Position numbers and translations under genes: made by a program. Below, piece by piece: positions 22,832 to 32,724 of a stretch of DNA of 64,000 bases (the stretch's first letter is position 1; the number at the start of each line of letters is the position of its first letter). Under the pieces are notes generated by a model. That model searched no databases, had not been told where the DNA came from, and worked only from the letters and a program-made list of their open reading frames with translations. Location of the stretch: positions 62,001 through 126,000 of the forward strand of contig NZ_FZOI01000015.1 in assembly GCF_900188385.1 (NCBI RefSeq). Direction: 5' to 3'. The DNA comes from Azospirillum sp. RU38E. GTDB taxonomy: Bacteria > Pseudomonadota > Alphaproteobacteria > Azospirillales > Azospirillaceae.

Positions 22832-24832
22832 TCACCGGGGGGTTGTGGTGAAGAAGATGGCATCATTTGCAAGAATGCGGTTTTCCGCCAGTGCCTTGCC
22901 AAGCACAGGCAAATAGTTGGCGGCCGTATCCGCAAGATCGCGATCAGACCCAAACAATGGTTCTGGGGTCAACAGGATCATGATCAAATGCTGCCTTGGG
23001 CCGAATGGACCTTGAGCGGAATATACAGGCCTCAATCCATTTGGTGCGATGGCACTGCCGCCGAGCAACATTGTCTCTCCCGGTCCGATTCGGCTATTGG
23101 GATGGCGGCTCATCGGTGTCATGTGAACGACGGCACCGTCGCTATCAATGTAATCCACGGTCAGATAACCACCCTGTCTGCCGGCTGTGATCTCCAGCCG
23201 CAGTTCGTCACCTTCCCGGTAAAGATTGTCCGGGTGGTTCATCTTCACTTTCAGAGCATCGTGAACTGGCTGTGCTGGGCCACCAAGACCAGCGGGCGGT
23301 GCCAGCTTTAACATGTGGCAAATCGGCAGCGGCACGGTTGTGATCATGGCCGTGGGGGGAGAGGGGAGGCCAATGCCCGCAAACTGCGTCGCCAGCGTGG
23401 CGTGCACATCGCCTGGGCCGACAAAGCCGGTAACAGTGACCTGCCCATTACCATCCGTTCCAGCCTGGAAATAGGCGCAGGCAAGGCCAGCAGCGGTGGC
23501 GGTCGCCGCGCGCTGTACATCCTCAAGGCGCAGAACGGGGTTGGTGCCGGGCGCATTGACTGACGGGGTATCGGCAATGGGTTTGGTAATATGGGCCCCA
23601 TTCTGCCCAACCACTTCCTGAGTCTGTTCCGATCGAGTCAGGGCATATATGCCGATAAGCAGCCCCCCTAACCCGGCCAGTGTCATTGCCACTGGCATGA
23701 TCCGGAACCGGCGTTTGGTGATGGCAGGTTTGCTTTCCTCTGCCGGGGGCGGGGGGGGAGCCGCTTCTGCCTTGCCAAGCCCCAGATGGTCCCGGCAGGC
23801 GGCTTCACAAAATGTAATAACTTCGCGCATCGTTTGCAGGCGGTCATCCGGTTTAGGCTGCAGCATCCTTTCAAGGACGACCCTTAGGGGGGGCGGTACT
23901 TGCCCCAGGTCAGGAACGTGCAGCCGACACCGCAGCGGATCGGAGACCATGTCGATCGGCTGGCCGATACAGGCTTCTGCCAACACCAGTCCCAGGGAAT
24001 AAATGTCGGACCGGGGGCCGACCTCCTGCTCGAACATGCCTAGCTGTTCGGGGGAGGCGTATCGTTGCTTGCCGGCAAAGCTGTTGCCGATGATGGATTT
24101 TTCGGTGGATGCGGCTCGCTTGGCGATGCCAAAATCAATGATCTTGGCTTCCCGCACGCCATCGGCGGGGATGATGATATTGTCCGGCGAAATATCGCGA
24201 TGGATGACGGTCTTTTCATGTGCGGCGGCAAAGCCAGACGCGACACGGTACAGCAGTTCGATCACCTCTGTCGTCTGTAGGGGGGCGTTGATCAGCAGGT
24301 CCTTAAGCTTTGAGCCATCGACGAATTCCATCACCAGGAACATCGATCCGGCTTCATCGGTGATAAGGCCGTCATGCGCCACCACCGCGTCATGGCGGAT
24401 GCCCCGCAGGATATTGGCTTCCCGGATAAACAGGTCGCCCAGCATCGGGTCCTCGGCAAGCTCCGGCAGGATGATCTTGACCGCGTGCATGGTTTTGGCC
24501 CGCAGATGCACTGCCCGAAATACATGCCCCATGCCGCCGCTGTCGATGCGCCCCAGCACCTTATAGGTGTGGCAAATGATATCGTTCGGTTGGGGTATGG
24601 TCCCCTTCTTCTGTGGTTCGGCAGAGGTATCAGAAGGGGAGGGCGCCGGAGCCGGATCGAAAGGTCCGGCTGGGGATATCGCGCCTTCCAAGATCTGTGC
24701 ATCCTGTGATGGCGCTGCCGGGCGATCTGGCCAGACCCGATTTGTGGTTACCACCACCGTGCCGCCAGGTGTCACGGATACCCGGCTGGGCGCGGTGTCC
24801 GGGGGTGTGGCGGCATCATCAGACCCAGACAT
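22832..24832 (-). CDS. ppkA: PpkA-type Ser/Thr protein kinase with DUF4384-like C-terminus
   Basis: 666-residue kinase expected to phosphorylate T6SS components. After a Pro-rich leader, the kinase domain spans residues ~88-350: glycine loop GRIDSGGMG, Lys119 in HAVKII, catalytic loop HRDISPDN (211-218; Ser replaces the usual Lys two after Asp) and DFG 233-235. A single membrane helix follows KRRFRI near residue 380. The external domain ends in a DUF4384-like segment (NLYREGDELRLEI; GGYLTVDYIDSDG) shared with other T6SS-linked kinases. It follows pppA by 26 bp in the tagF-pppA-ppkA order known from Pseudomonas and Agrobacterium T6SS. Confidence 0.85.
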   Translation of the reverse strand: MSGSDDAATPPDTAPSRVSVTPGGTVVVTTNRVWPDRPAAPSQDAQILEGAISPAGPFDPAPAPSPSDTSAEPQKKGTIPQPNDIICHTYKVLGRIDSGGMGHVFRAVHLRAKTMHAVKIILPELAEDPMLGDLFIREANILRGIRHDAVVAHDGLITDEAGSMFLVMEFVDGSKLKDLLINAPLQTTEVIELLYRVASGFAAAHEKTVIHRDISPDNIIIPADGVREAKIIDFGIAKRAASTEKSIIGNSFAGKQRYASPEQLGMFEQEVGPRSDIYSLGLVLAEACIGQPIDMVSDPLRCRLHVPDLGQVPPPLRVVLERMLQPKPDDRLQTMREVITFCEAACRDHLGLGKAEAAPPPPPAEESKPAITKRRFRIMPVAMTLAGLGGLLIGIYALTRSEQTQEVVGQNGAHITKPIADTPSVNAPGTNPVLRLEDVQRAATATAAGLACAYFQAGTDGNGQVTVTGFVGPGDVHATLATQFAGIGLPSPPTAMITTVPLPICHMLKLAPPAGLGGPAQPVHDALKVKMNHPDNLYREGDELRLEITAGRQGGYLTVDYIDSDGAVVHMTPMSRHPNSRIGPGETMLLGGSAIAPNGLRPVYSAQGPFGPRQHLIMILLTPEPLFGSDRDLADTAANYLPVLGKALAENRILANDAIFFTTTPR

Positions 24833-24858
24833 GGCATTCTCTCCGGTTTAACAGCTGT

Positions 24859-25662
24859 TCAACCCGCAACCACCGGGATGCGTGCGATGATCTGTGTTTT
24901 GTCAAGATGGGTATCTGGTTCGGGCTGACATCTGACCACGACGATGGAGACATTGTCCGGGGCCCCGCGCGCCAGGGCCAGTGCCATCAGGTTGGCAACA
25001 ACCGTAGCGGGAGAGCCCGTAAGCTGGGCGGCGATTTCCCATTCTGTGACCACCCGGAACAAGCCGTCGCTGCACAGCAGGAACTGATCATGCGGCAGGA
25101 CCCGGCCCTGACGGATCTCTACGGGCAGTTCGGGATGGACGCCGATGGCGCGGGTCACTTCGTTGCCACGCGGATGAGTGGTGGCCTGATCGGCCGTGAT
25201 GGCACCGCTATCCAATAGCTGCTGCACGACGCTATGATCGGTACTGATCTGCGACAATGCGCCATCACGCAGCAGATATAGACGACTGTCACCCGCCCAG
25301 ATACAGGCGAAATACCCCTCAGCGATCAGCAGGCAGACCAGGGTGCTGGCGATGATTTCTGACGGGCTCTGCCGTTCGGCGACCAACTGATGGTTAACCG
25401 TTTCCAATCCAGCGCGAACCTGCGCCATCAGGGCCGACGCCCCGGGCAGTGCCGGTACCCGAGCCAGCGTTTCCGCTATGGCGCGGCTGGCGGTATCGCC
25501 ACGCTGGTGCCCCCCCATACCGTCCGCGACTGCCCATATCCCGGCCTCAGGGCGGTTGAGAACGGCATCCTCATTCAACTGTCGGACCTTGCCCGTATCA
25601 GTGATCGCAGCAGATGTGACCCATAAACCAGACAGGATGGCCGATTGCTGTATGGGGATCAT
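24859..25662 (-). CDS. pppA: PppA-type PP2C protein phosphatase
   Basis: PP2C (PPM) Ser/Thr phosphatase that should reverse PpkA phosphorylation and so switch the T6SS off. Motifs in order: GKVRQLNEDAV, AVADGMGGHQRGD (metal Asp), AGDSRLYLLRDG, TDHSVVQQL, GVHPELPVE, LLCSDGLFRVV and GAPDNVSIVVV with the last metal Asp. The start at 25662 is set by the ATGA overlap with the tagF stop; an upstream in-frame extension lies inside tagF. The length (267 residues) is normal. Confidence 0.9.
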   Translation of the reverse strand: MIPIQQSAILSGLWVTSAAITDTGKVRQLNEDAVLNRPEAGIWAVADGMGGHQRGDTASRAIAETLARVPALPGASALMAQVRAGLETVNHQLVAERQSPSEIIASTLVCLLIAEGYFACIWAGDSRLYLLRDGALSQISTDHSVVQQLLDSGAITADQATTHPRGNEVTRAIGVHPELPVEIRQGRVLPHDQFLLCSDGLFRVVTEWEIAAQLTGSPATVVANLMALALARGAPDNVSIVVVRCQPEPDTHLDKTQIIARIPVVAG

Positions 25663-26375
25663 CGGTGGGTGTCCGCGGGCATGGCAAACGGGCCACCGGC
25701 CAGGGAAATGACGCAAAGACCGGCAGTTTCCGTATCTTCCCACCGCCCATTGAGCATACTGGTGAAAGCCGCACCGGTCGGCATGGCGGTAAACGCGATC
25801 AGGGTCGGTGATGATCCACCGGCTTGGGTCCAGCCCAGTCCCAGCGGCCCGCTGTCCGGCCGCAGTTGCGCCTCCCCCAACATCGCCGCCACCCGTCCCG
25901 GCAGTCCAGGCATTTCCGCAGGCAGGGTATCCAGCGGCACCCCAACCGCACGCACCCGCGCATCGAAACCCTCGGCATCCAGATCATCCTGCAATGCCGT
26001 CATCAATGCTGCCTCGGCGCGTCTGTACCAGTTACCGTTGGCTTCGGCCCAGGCCAGCAGTGGCGCGCCAGCGGGCAGCGGTGCCAGCAGTGCTAAGGGA
26101 TAATAACGGCCCACACTGTCCACACTTGGCACCAGCACGCCGCACAGGCCGGTGGGCCCACAGATGCCGGCCTCCAGCGCCAGATGCCAGGCCGGGCTGA
26201 CCAAAAAGGCATCCAGCCATCCCTGGCCGAGCATCCTCCGGCTGTCCATGATGCCTGCTTCCAGCCAGTCGTTCAGCGGGCCGATCACCGATGATGGCAG
26301 ACGGCGCGTCACGAAATCGCCCAGCATTGGCAATTTGCCGAAAAACCCCGGTAGCTCTTGTTCCCCGTCGCTCAT
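25659..26375 (-). CDS. tagF: TagF, T6SS-associated regulator (DUF2094)
   Basis: From ATG 26375 the protein has 238 residues and opens with the TagF signature GFFGKLPMLGDFVTRRLP, then SPAWHLALEAGICGP and GVLVPSVDSVGRYYPL. TagF represses T6SS post-translationally; in Agrobacterium it is fused to PppA and acts on Fha. Here the two are separate genes joined by an ATGA overlap. The tssM stop and this ATG overlap as TGATG, so tssM-tagF-pppA translation is coupled. Confidence 0.9.
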   Translation of the reverse strand: MSDGEQELPGFFGKLPMLGDFVTRRLPSSVIGPLNDWLEAGIMDSRRMLGQGWLDAFLVSPAWHLALEAGICGPTGLCGVLVPSVDSVGRYYPLALLAPLPAGAPLLAWAEANGNWYRRAEAALMTALQDDLDAEGFDARVRAVGVPLDTLPAEMPGLPGRVAAMLGEAQLRPDSGPLGLGWTQAGGSSPTLIAFTAMPTGAAFTSMLNGRWEDTETAGLCVISLAGGPFAMPADTHR

Positions 26376-29300
26376 CAGAAATCCCCCGGACATTGAAAGG
26401 CGGACAGCGCAGGCAGCGTAAACGGACTGTTGGTGGTATTGGCCCGCAGCACGAACGACACTGGATAAAGGGCGCCGACGGTGATCCGGATGCTTTCGGG
26501 CGAACCTGCGGACATCGGCCGGGATTGATCCACCAGCCGGAACAGCGCCCATGGTCCGGTATGGGTGATCACTTCCGGTGCACCGGTGGCAGGGGTGATG
26601 GTTACCGTGGCACCACCGGCACCGATGCCAGGCCATTGTAGCGTGGCGGGGCGGACCAGCCCTGGTTCCAGCCTGACCACCTGCCCATCAATCTCCAGGG
26701 TGACATGGGCAACGCTGGGCGGCAGGGTAGACGTCAGCAGGTCGAAACGTACCGAGGGTGCGACGGGGTTGGCAAACATTGCTTCCCGGATTTCCGCTGC
26801 CTGCTGGAAGGAGTCCAGCACGGCCGGGGAAATGCCAAGATCATTGCCATTGATCCTCTGCCAGCGCCAGCGTTGCGGCCCGGTATCCACCAGATGCTGA
26901 AGGTTGGCGGTGAAGAATGTGTGCAAGGCCCCATTGGGCTTGAACAGCTCGGCAAAGTCGCGCAAGGGCGTATCGGCATCTGACCGGCGGTTGAACGGAT
27001 AGCGGCGGCCGGTCGCCTGTTCGCAATGGCGACGGACGGAGGCGTTCCACAGCCGACCCAGGTCGCTGCGTGCATTGGACATTGTTGCTGATGAGCCCGA
27101 CCTGCCCACCTGCTCCAGTAATTGCCCCACGGATCCCGGTGCGCGGGCAGCAGCAGCGGCGAGCTGCTCTGCGGGTGTGGCACCCTGGGTCCCCATCACA
27201 TCACGGGTGAGGGCTCCGCCCTTCAGGCGACTGAGTTGCAGGTACAGATCACCGATGACGCGCAGCACGTCATCCAGGTTACCACCGGCCACGCTGGTTT
27301 TGTTGTTGACGAAATCATGCAGGCCTTTGAAATGATCATCCACGGGCTTGCCGGGCTGACCGGCTGATGGCAGGTCCAATGCCCGCAGGCCCGACGCGGC
27401 CGCGGGGATCGGTAGGTTGCCAGCCGCCACGGTTGCCGCTGCCTTCAATCCGGGCGGTACGCCTCCATCATCCCCCGTCAGGGTGGTTTCGGCGGATATA
27501 GCTGTAAGCAGGTTCTTTAAGGGCGATCCCGGCCCTGACAGGGCGGCTGTCACCCGCATAGCATCATCCAAAGACAGCATCGGCGCCAGGGCAATGTCGC
27601 CCAGAACGCCATTCCATTGAGCGATGTAATCGTTCAGATAGAGCTGCAGAATATCGCGTTCCAGCTTACCATCACGCAGATCGGCAGTGGGTTGCCCATT
27701 GATCACCCAGCTATCCTTGGCAACGTCACCGGCGGCACCGGATAGGCCGTTCAGGAAAACTTCCCGAAAGCCGGCACGGGTGTAAAATCCCGGCACCCCG
27801 TTGGAGAGCAGCTTTCCGGAAGGCCGGACGAAGACGCGGTCAGCCAAGGGGCCAGCCGCATCGACCAGCCGCCATTCTGCCAGCCGCCATGCTTCGGGGG
27901 ATTGTCTGAGCTGGGCATAGGCGCGGGCTGCCAGCGGGAAATTCGCCAACAGTCGCCGTGACTGCTCCACCAGCGCCATATCGGGTCCGATGGGGGTGAC
28001 GGGGCCGGCCAGCAACACGTCCAGATGGTTGGCGAGCGCGTCTCTGATGGCGGCATCGTTGGGGGCGGGGTAGATGGCCGCCCAATCCGCGATGTGCCAC
28101 TGGCGCAGGAAATCCCTGTCCAGCGCCCCTGGCTGTTGGCCGGTCAGCATCAGATAGGCTTTCAATGCCCCATACAGCTCATTGCTTTCCGGCTGGGACC
28201 GGATCAGCCATTCCAACCGATATGCCATCACGGGTACCAGCAGCGCATTCAGCGCGCGGTGATAGGCAGACTGCGCCTGCTCCGCCACCACCTCACCTTG
28301 AGAAAGGCCGAATGTCTGCCACAGGGATGGTTCCTCTGCGGTCGTCTGGGCCAGGATGCGCAAGCGAGCCAGGGGCGGCAGGATGGTGCCGAAGCTCTGG
28401 GATAGGGCTGCGTCCGCTGGGATGGCCCGCAAATCGGCGCCGATACGTTCCACCTCTGCCATCCTGGTGGCCAGCATGGCCTGGTTTTCAAGATAGCTGA
28501 CCATCCACACACTTGTGGACCCGGCAAGCGCCAGACCTGCAAGAGCGTAAAGCCCGATTACAACCCCTCGGCGCCAGCGTTCCACGCCGGGATTGAAACT
28601 CACCAGCCCGGCCTCCGGAAACACGACATCGCGGAGCAGTCCGGTCAGAAAATAGCTACGCCCCGTTCCTGGACGCGGCGGTGCCACACTCTGTTCCATG
28701 CCCAATCCACGGGCAATGGAACCTGCAAGCCGGTCGATGGGTGATCCCTCCTGGGTGCCGCTGGTCAGGTAGACGCCCCGCAACAGGGGCGGTGCTTCGT
28801 AACGGTCGCCATCGAATGCTTCGCGCAGGAACAGGCGGAGCTGTTCGCGCAATTGTGCTACCTGGGCCGGGAATCCGAAAATGGCACCCCGCCGACCCAA
28901 ATCTGTTTCCTGCTGCAGGCGTGTGGTGACGCGGTCCGACAATGCGGTCATCAGCAGGTCAAATTCCGGGGTGATCAGATCAGCTGCTTCGTCCTGCGCT
29001 TGCAACGGAAAGGTCACGCCCCATACCTGTTCACGCTGACGCCGGTCCAGGTCGTCAAAGAACTCTGTAAAGCCGGGCAGAAGGTCGACCTTGGTCAACA
29101 GCAGATACACGGGGAATCGGATACCGAAGGCCGTGTGCAGTTCGTTCAACCGATCGCGAATGGTGCGGGCATGTCGCGCCCGTTCCGCATCATTGGCACC
29201 GGCCAGATCGATGGCGCTGAATGCGACAAACACGCCGTTGATCGGCTGCCGCGCCCGTGTTTTCCGCAGCAGCGCCAGGAAGCCCCGCCACGCCTTGGCA

Positions 29301-29899
29301 TCTGCGGCCGCGTCGGAATCCTGGCTGGTGTAACGTCCGGCCGTGTCGATCAGCACTGCGTCGTCGGTGAATAGCCATTCGCAATTATGTGTGCCCAGAT
29401 CGGGTGTACCGGGACGCCCCCGCTTGCCTGCCATCCGCTTGACCAGTTCGGAATTGGCGATGGCTGTGGATTTGCCGGTGCCGGGGGGGCCGATCATCAT
29501 GTACCAGGGAAGCTGATAGAGAAAACGTCGGTCCCAGCGGCCCGACCCGCCGGACTGTTTGAGAAGCCGGACGGCTTCTCGCAGCCGATCCCGCATTGCG
29601 GTCAGATCGTCATCGGCTCGGCTGTTGGTACTGTCGGCTCCGCGTTTGGTGTCCGGAAGCATACCGTCAACCAATGTCGCATCCGTCTGGCGCGCGCGGC
29701 TCAGGATAATGATATTGGCAACACCCCAACTGACCAAGATCACCAGCACCGCCAGCAAGCGGGCAATTTCGCTTTCCAGCGGGCGGATGTCCGCAATGGC
29801 GATAAACGGCCCCACCAGCCATGCAATCAGCGCCAGGGCAATGGCCCCCAGCAGCGTCAGGAACCAGCGGACCTTGAAAAGGGAGATTATGCTGTTCAT
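26375..29899 (-). CDS. tssM: TssM (IcmF), T6SS inner-membrane complex ATPase-like protein
   Basis: Large membrane-complex subunit, 1174 residues from the Met at 29899 (an in-frame GTG at 29983 would overlap tssL). Two N-terminal helices (FLTLLGAIALALIAWLVGPF; LLAVLVILVSWGVANIIIL), then a cytoplasmic GTPase-like domain with an intact Walker A (GPPGTGKSTAI). A third helix lies near residue 445 (GLYALAGLALAGSTSVWMV), followed by the long periplasmic IcmF-related and C-terminal beta domains. It partners TssL, directly upstream. No TssJ lipoprotein gene is present to bind its periplasmic end. Confidence 0.93.
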   Translation of the reverse strand: MNSIISLFKVRWFLTLLGAIALALIAWLVGPFIAIADIRPLESEIARLLAVLVILVSWGVANIIILSRARQTDATLVDGMLPDTKRGADSTNSRADDDLTAMRDRLREAVRLLKQSGGSGRWDRRFLYQLPWYMMIGPPGTGKSTAIANSELVKRMAGKRGRPGTPDLGTHNCEWLFTDDAVLIDTAGRYTSQDSDAAADAKAWRGFLALLRKTRARQPINGVFVAFSAIDLAGANDAERARHARTIRDRLNELHTAFGIRFPVYLLLTKVDLLPGFTEFFDDLDRRQREQVWGVTFPLQAQDEAADLITPEFDLLMTALSDRVTTRLQQETDLGRRGAIFGFPAQVAQLREQLRLFLREAFDGDRYEAPPLLRGVYLTSGTQEGSPIDRLAGSIARGLGMEQSVAPPRPGTGRSYFLTGLLRDVVFPEAGLVSFNPGVERWRRGVVIGLYALAGLALAGSTSVWMVSYLENQAMLATRMAEVERIGADLRAIPADAALSQSFGTILPPLARLRILAQTTAEEPSLWQTFGLSQGEVVAEQAQSAYHRALNALLVPVMAYRLEWLIRSQPESNELYGALKAYLMLTGQQPGALDRDFLRQWHIADWAAIYPAPNDAAIRDALANHLDVLLAGPVTPIGPDMALVEQSRRLLANFPLAARAYAQLRQSPEAWRLAEWRLVDAAGPLADRVFVRPSGKLLSNGVPGFYTRAGFREVFLNGLSGAAGDVAKDSWVINGQPTADLRDGKLERDILQLYLNDYIAQWNGVLGDIALAPMLSLDDAMRVTAALSGPGSPLKNLLTAISAETTLTGDDGGVPPGLKAAATVAAGNLPIPAAASGLRALDLPSAGQPGKPVDDHFKGLHDFVNNKTSVAGGNLDDVLRVIGDLYLQLSRLKGGALTRDVMGTQGATPAEQLAAAAARAPGSVGQLLEQVGRSGSSATMSNARSDLGRLWNASVRRHCEQATGRRYPFNRRSDADTPLRDFAELFKPNGALHTFFTANLQHLVDTGPQRWRWQRINGNDLGISPAVLDSFQQAAEIREAMFANPVAPSVRFDLLTSTLPPSVAHVTLEIDGQVVRLEPGLVRPATLQWPGIGAGGATVTITPATGAPEVITHTGPWALFRLVDQSRPMSAGSPESIRITVGALYPVSFVLRANTTNSPFTLPALSAFQCPGDF

Positions 29900-29969
29900 C
29901 GAAGCGCTTATCCAAAAGGCCTGATCACGCGGAGGGAAACCACGGGTGGGTGATGGGAGATCCTGCGGA

Positions 29970-31298
29970 TCAGCCCGCGCCACCGGTAATCAGGATGATG
30001 TCAATGCGACGGTTGCGTTCCCGGTTGGCCGGTGAAGTGTTGGGAACCAGCGGATTGGTATCCGCTTGGCCTTCTGCCGACAGGCGGGCAGGCACCGACA
30101 GCCGTGAGGACAGCAGGTCGCGGACGGTGCCGGCGCGTGCCCGCGACAATTCCCAGTTGGACCGGAAACGCGCGGTGCTGATGGGTACATCATCGGTATG
30201 CCCGACCACCACGATCCTGCCCGGCTCCTCCTCCAGCGCAGCGGCCACCCGCTCCAGGACAGGCTGGAAGCGGCCTTCCATCCTGTCGCTGCCGCTGGCG
30301 AACAGGCCAGCGTCATGGAGCCGGATCGTGATCTGGCCAACACTTTCCGTGACCGTCACGAGCCGCTCGCGTATCTCCGCCTCAAGGAACCGAGAAATCT
30401 TGACGGATGTCCCGTCCGGTGGCGGCAGAAGGGGCGGCGGCGGGGGGCGGTTGATGAATGTTCGTTCATGGCCAGGCGCTGCGGCCAGACGGTCCAGCAG
30501 CGTATCGGTTTGTGCACCCAGGGATAACCGCAATCCTAAAAACAGGCTGACCATCACCGCCAGGGCAATGAAGACTGTCGCAACGGCGGGGACACTTGAG
30601 GCCGCCTGACGAACGGCCTCGCTGGCCCCACGCCAGTGGGGCGACAAGTCACCGCCCGTCTGGCCATGCGGGCGGATGAGCTGAAATAAATCTTCGCGTA
30701 ATCGGGCGATGTCAACCAATCCACTGGACTGCATACGCAAGGGCCCCTGAAACCCCAGGGAAAGGCACACATACATCAGCTCCAGCAACAGGGCATTGCG
30801 GCCAGGCTCCTGCTTCAGTCGCTGCAGATCCTCATAGAATCGCGCCCCACCGAATGTTTCCTTGTGTCTCTTGCTGACGATGCTTTGCTGCGACCAGTTA
30901 CTTTGCCGACCCCAGGGTGTATTCATCACGATATCGTCAACAGTGATGCATGCCGCGTAGTCGGCTGTATCCACCATGTCGGCAGGCAGCTGCACGTGCT
31001 TTAGCTGTTTTTGGAATGCCTGGACAATTTGCTCAGTCTGCTCGCGCAGCCGCTGCACGTCCGGTGCCGTGCGCAGTTCGCGCACATGATTGATAAAAGC
31101 CAGTAGGTCTGATGCGGCGGCCAGAAGTGGATTGCGCGACACGGCCACGGGCGGCGTCGCGGTAAAGGGGCCACTTCCCCATGCGGGCGATGCAGCGGGC
31201 GGATGTTGCGCGTTGGCGGCCGATCCGCCAGTGGGCCATCCGCCCGGTGTAGGGCGGATGACTGTGCGGTCCGTTGGGCGTCGGTTGTCCCCGGTCAT
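29970..31298 (-). CDS. tssL: TssL (DotU) with C-terminal OmpA-like peptidoglycan-binding domain
   Basis: 442 residues. A disordered N-terminus contains RTVIRPTPGG (Thr12, Thr17); residues ~55-225 form the DotU domain (LLAFINHVRELR; LLLELMYVCLSLGFQG). One membrane helix follows (VFIALAVMVSLFLGL), then a periplasmic OmpA_C domain with VVVGHTDDVP and NRERNRRIDI. The OmpA domain should bind peptidoglycan and anchor the complex. In Agrobacterium, PpkA phosphorylates Thr14 of TssL and Fha binds it; the N-terminal motif here is a likely counterpart. It overlaps tssK by 4 bp. Confidence 0.93.
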   Translation of the reverse strand: MTGDNRRPTDRTVIRPTPGGWPTGGSAANAQHPPAASPAWGSGPFTATPPVAVSRNPLLAAASDLLAFINHVRELRTAPDVQRLREQTEQIVQAFQKQLKHVQLPADMVDTADYAACITVDDIVMNTPWGRQSNWSQQSIVSKRHKETFGGARFYEDLQRLKQEPGRNALLLELMYVCLSLGFQGPLRMQSSGLVDIARLREDLFQLIRPHGQTGGDLSPHWRGASEAVRQAASSVPAVATVFIALAVMVSLFLGLRLSLGAQTDTLLDRLAAAPGHERTFINRPPPPPLLPPPDGTSVKISRFLEAEIRERLVTVTESVGQITIRLHDAGLFASGSDRMEGRFQPVLERVAAALEEEPGRIVVVGHTDDVPISTARFRSNWELSRARAGTVRDLLSSRLSVPARLSAEGQADTNPLVPNTSPANRERNRRIDIILITGGAG

Positions 31299-32632
31299 AA
31301 CGCCACCTCACGGATCGTCCATAGCTCCATATCCAGGTCCGGGAATTCGCCGGAAACATGAATGGCGATGCCCGGCGACCTCTCCAGTTTGCGCCAGAGC
31401 TCCCCTTGCCTGTCCAATTCCAGATAGATGGTGCCCGCATGGTAGGGCAGTTGCCGTGGTGCTGTCGGTAGGACCTCCAGCCCGATACCCCGCGCCGACG
31501 AGTTAATCAGCTCAGAGATTTTCTCTGCCGGCCCGATCTTGGTCTGTCCGGGAAATTCCGTCCTCAGGGTTTCGCCCCGGACAGACGCCCGCACGGCCAG
31601 AATGAACGCCGTCTTGGACAACAGGGTCCGGTCCTTGACAGGCGCGTACCAAACACCCTCGTGGTACTCCAGTTCAAGCTTCTCCGCAGTCCGGGATATC
31701 ATTGTGGTCAACGCGGTACGCAGTTCCTCAATCAAAGGAAGGTATGTGGCGTGCAGATCATCATGTCGGTAAATGGGAAAGGGCGGGGGGCGGCGGCTCT
31801 TGCGGATGAAGGCCGCCAGTTCCCCGGCCAGCTGCAAAAGGGTAGTATAAAGATCCTCAGGATGGATGGTCTGCTGGCCTGAAAGGTGTGAAATCAACGG
31901 CTCCCACCGGTTCACGGTCAGCAGCAGCAGAAAGTCGTTGCTCTGTGGGGCGGCATTGCCGCCGGTTTCCGACAATCGTCCGGCCAACGACTCTGCCCGC
32001 TGATGCAAAAGCCCCTGCAGCTCCGTCAGGAAGCGGGCCAGAGGGGGGGCAGTGCCGACGGACAGGCAGGGGGGGATGTATCGGGGGTCCAAAACGACCT
32101 GACGGTCTGCCCGCACCTCCGATATCCGCGCCAGACCCAGGCAAACCAGATCGGGGCGTGGGTCGGTCGCCAGCACAAAACGGAATTGCGGAACGCCAAC
32201 CTGTACTGCCGTTGTTTCAGATGACATGGATGTGCAGTCCCGCACATCCGTGTCGGATACTTGATAACGCGCATACGGCGTTTCATCGCCCTTGGGGGCA
32301 AAATCCACCACACCCTGCACCAGGCGCGGCAATGCCAGATAGACGATGCAGTCACGCGTCGTCGGGGGCAATTGCAACGAAGGTGGAAGCGCCTCCGGCG
32401 TGATGAGGAAGGGTGTTCCGTCCTCCATCAAGCCCGAGGCCCGAATGATGGCGAATTGTCCGATGGCCAATGCGGCCTGATCAATTTCTACGAAGGATAC
32501 ACCCCACGCAAATGACCGCAAAGGTTGTGTGCTGTTCCTGATCAGCTGCTCAAAATACCGGTCGGATTGTTGGAAATGCTGTGGAAGAATAAACATTCCT
32601 TCAGACCATACCACCCGATAACTGCCCGTCAT
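31295..32632 (-). CDS. tssK: TssK, T6SS baseplate adaptor
   Basis: 445-residue baseplate protein that links the tail to the TssL/TssM membrane complex. The N-terminal signature VVWSEGMFILPQHFQQSDRY is typical of TssK, and the C-terminal part matches its neck/head region. GGGGAGCG precedes the ATG at 32632. The 3' end overlaps tssL (ATGA). A 92-bp AT-rich gap separates it from tagH. Confidence 0.93.
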   Translation of the reverse strand: MTGSYRVVWSEGMFILPQHFQQSDRYFEQLIRNSTQPLRSFAWGVSFVEIDQAALAIGQFAIIRASGLMEDGTPFLITPEALPPSLQLPPTTRDCIVYLALPRLVQGVVDFAPKGDETPYARYQVSDTDVRDCTSMSSETTAVQVGVPQFRFVLATDPRPDLVCLGLARISEVRADRQVVLDPRYIPPCLSVGTAPPLARFLTELQGLLHQRAESLAGRLSETGGNAAPQSNDFLLLLTVNRWEPLISHLSGQQTIHPEDLYTTLLQLAGELAAFIRKSRRPPPFPIYRHDDLHATYLPLIEELRTALTTMISRTAEKLELEYHEGVWYAPVKDRTLLSKTAFILAVRASVRGETLRTEFPGQTKIGPAEKISELINSSARGIGLEVLPTAPRQLPYHAGTIYLELDRQGELWRKLERSPGIAIHVSGEFPDLDMELWTIREVAL

Positions 32633-32724
32633 GTCGCTCCCCAGCGATGTGGTTTATTCAGGTTCATGCGTGGCGCATGTGCTTTATGACAAAAACTACT
32701 TTAAAGTTAAATTAATTAAAAATT

